NCBI RefSeq assembly: GCF_014762705.1
Contig: NZ_JABURL010000088.1
Span: 1 to 36,563, forward strand
From: Cyclobacterium sp.
GTDB taxonomy: Bacteria; Bacteroidota; Bacteroidia; Cytophagales; Cyclobacteriaceae
DNA length: 36,563 nt
Reading direction: 5' to 3'
The stretch's first letter is position 1. Each line of letters opens with the position of its first letter. The translations under genes and the position numbers were made by a program. Under the pieces are notes generated by a model, which did not search any database, was not told the origin of the DNA, and saw only the letters and a list, made by a program, of their open reading frames with translations. This document shows positions 35,169 through 36,563 of this stretch, piece after piece.

Positions 35169-35684
35169 TTAAGTCTGAATTAATTTGGATTTGATTTCTT
35201 TAATTCTTTCCCTTATAGAAACCCCGGCAACATTTACATCTTCTGAAACCGCTAGTAAAAAAGACTTTACTGCGCCTTTGTGGTCTGTGGACCGACCATC
35301 TTTAATGTCGACATAGCGCATTGTTGTCCACATAAGGGTTTTCAACTCCTCCTTATTGTCATCCGTCATGTAATATTCCACAACCAAAGAATGGTGGTCG
35401 TGCCATATAACCCTGCTCATAATGCGTACCCACTCCCCAACTTTTGCTGGTCTGATATAAGAAATGTTATGGTTGTAAACCACCCAGGCCGCATTGTATT
35501 TCCTGATAAAATCGATCATCTCTACCCCGTAAAGTTTGGGTACCTGATCTTCTCTTGCATTGAAAAAATAATCAAAATACTTGGCATTGTTGAGGTGCTG
35601 CAAGGGATCACAATCCTGAAAACGGATCACTACCCGGCTTTCCGTTTCCTTGGGGTAATGCTTCTCTTTGTCGAATTCAAACAT
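35169..35684 (-). CDS. Acyl-CoA thioesterase, 4HBT hotdog family
   Basis: The 171-residue protein has the 4HBT/YbgC-type start of the hotdog fold: VVIRFQDCDPLQHLNNAKYFDYF, with D26, H30 and N33 in place of the usual D...H.NN.YY active-site pattern. The central helix (about 33-60) and strands (NHNISYIRPAKVGEWVRIMSRVIWHD, LVVEYYM) follow the family. Such enzymes hydrolyse acyl-CoA or 4-hydroxybenzoyl-CoA-like thioesters in the cytoplasm. The C-terminal tail, from about residue 130, is longer than in YbgC. It is divergent from the universal stress protein gene (103 bases between starts). The substrate cannot be predicted. Confidence 0.9.
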   Translation of the reverse strand: MFEFDKEKHYPKETESRVVIRFQDCDPLQHLNNAKYFDYFFNAREDQVPKLYGVEMIDFIRKYNAAWVVYNHNISYIRPAKVGEWVRIMSRVIWHDHHSLVVEYYMTDDNKEELKTLMWTTMRYVDIKDGRSTDHKGAVKSFLLAVSEDVNVAGVSIRERIKEIKSKLIQT

Positions 35685-35787
35685 GTCTTAAAGGGTTACT
35701 ATTGATCATCCTACAAATATAAATGATTTAAATCATTGTGGGGATTAGATTTAATTTCGCTAAATTAAAGTTCTAAAGATATCCACC

Positions 35788-36563
35788 ATGAAGATCCTCG
35801 TTCCTACTGATTTATCCGAAAATGCCGAAAATGCCCTGGCATTTGCAAAAGCTTATGCCCTTCAACAGGATGCAAGCATCACCCTGTTGTATTCTTATTA
35901 TGCTGTGTATGATTTTGCTGCCCAGGCAACGGAAATCATACAGACTATTGAAAATGATGCCAAAGTAGCGATGAAAAAATTCATTAGAACTTATGGAGAT
36001 GGTATACAAATGAATTATAAAATAATTCAGGGCACAGTTTCTACTGCCATTTTTGCCACTGTAGCCAATGGAGACTATGACCTGGTGATCATGGGAACCC
36101 AAGGAGCAAGCGGGATCAAAAAGAAATTAATCGGATCCAATACCGCTACCGTGATCAAAGAAAGTGAAGTACCTGTCATTGCGGTGCCTTTTGGTGCATC
36201 TTTTGATGCTGTACAAGAGATTGATGTTGCGCTGGAATTGGAAAATGAAAATGAAGGCATGTTTAAAAAATTAATCTCGCTGACCGAAACATGGAATTTG
36301 CCATATCGCATCATCCATGTGATTACCAAACCAGATTTCAATAAAAAAATACTTTTCAAAGGCATGGAATCCTACGTGAATGAAAATTTCCCTGACAGTG
36401 AATTTAGTTTTGAAAAGCTGGAGGAAGCAGATGCCGGCAAAGGTTTGGATAATTTTCTTAAAGATAAACCAAAATGCATGTTGGTCATGTTTTCAAAGGA
36501 CAGGGGATTTTTTGATGTAATATTCAGACCAAGCCACAGTGTGGAAATGGCCTATCACACCCA
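35788..36563 (+). CDS. Universal stress protein (tandem UspA domains), 3' end missing
   Basis: The gene starts at the ATG at 35788 and runs beyond the window end, with 258 residues visible. The first UspA domain begins MKILVPTDLSENAENALAFA and ends with the ATP motif G103-x2-G106-x9-G116-S117 in MGTQGASGIKKKLIGSNTATVI, then VPVIAVPFG. The second domain starts near residue 145; the visible FSKDRGFFDVIFRPSHSVEMAYHT lacks the glycines of the motif, so it probably does not bind ATP. Double-domain USPs of about 280 residues with one active half are common in Bacteroidota. The protein is cytoplasmic and often stress or starvation induced. It is divergent from the thioesterase gene. Confidence 0.95.
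   Translation, partial: MKILVPTDLSENAENALAFAKAYALQQDASITLLYSYYAVYDFAAQATEIIQTIENDAKVAMKKFIRTYGDGIQMNYKIIQGTVSTAIFATVANGDYDLVIMGTQGASGIKKKLIGSNTATVIKESEVPVIAVPFGASFDAVQEIDVALELENENEGMFKKLISLTETWNLPYRIIHVITKPDFNKKILFKGMESYVNENFPDSEFSFEKLEEADAGKGLDNFLKDKPKCMLVMFSKDRGFFDVIFRPSHSVEMAYHT

Noticed and set aside
1-36563. CRISPR array, tRNA/rRNA genes, prophage or defence island
   Set aside because: No evenly spaced direct repeats, no tRNA-like cloverleaf or TψC signature in the gaps, and no integrase, capsid, restriction or toxin genes were seen.

Overview
The window looks like chromosomal DNA of a Bacteroidota bacterium, most likely a Cytophagales/Cyclobacteriaceae-type marine or soil glycan degrader. 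This is inferred from gene content: a DUF4221-like lipoprotein, many Cys-lipoproteins with short signal peptides, a DUF1080 protein, Cys-type sulfatases, AT-rich leaders without clear Shine-Dalgarno sequences, and Bacteroidota-style intergenic palindromes. I see no rRNA, tRNA, CRISPR array, transposase or prophage. The first and last genes run off the window edges.

Left part (1-16.9 kb), mostly minus strand, is a glycan and sugar-oxidation region. A tight operon encodes a Tat-exported Gfo/Idh/MocA oxidoreductase, a beta-propeller glycosidase-like lipoprotein and a Cys-sulfatase cut by the window start. Divergent from it is a two-gene plus-strand unit: a DUF4221-like lipoprotein and a DUF1080 (3-keto-glycoside hydrolase family) lipoprotein. 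Next on the minus strand come glutamate dehydrogenase followed 14 bases later by an alditol-oxidase-like flavoprotein, a second sulfatase, a single-domain response regulator, two tandem aldo/keto reductases, and a coupled pair made of a PSCyt1-PSCyt2-PSD1 (DUF1549/DUF1553) cytochrome-type lipoprotein and a Tat-exported DUF1501 protein. The DUF1549/DUF1553 plus DUF1501 pair is best known from Planctomycetes. No SusC/SusD pair is present, so this is not a classical PUL.

Middle part (17-24.8 kb): a Ca2+/Na+ exchanger of the YrbG type and, divergently, a K+ channel fused to two RCK units; a small NTF2-like lipoprotein; a lone ribulokinase (araB) with a clear terminator; a DUF4136 lipoprotein with a clear terminator; and a DbpA-like helicase with DEFD in place of DEAD.

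Right part (24.9-36.6 kb): a PhyH dioxygenase divergent from a fatty-acid-hydroxylase-family membrane protein, an XRE-type regulator with a large unknown C-terminal region, a tandem alpha/beta-hydrolase esterase, a 0.6-kb MITE-like composite repeat bounded by 11-bp inverted repeats, an RhlE-type helicase, a GlgP-type alpha-glucan phosphorylase, a 4HBT thioesterase and a truncated tandem universal stress protein.

The most coherent hypothesis is that the first 16.9 kb supports extracytoplasmic oxidation-first breakdown of a sulfated glycan: oxidise a sugar, cleave the keto-glycoside, remove sulfate, then reduce or oxidise the released sugars. The substrate cannot be read from the sequence.
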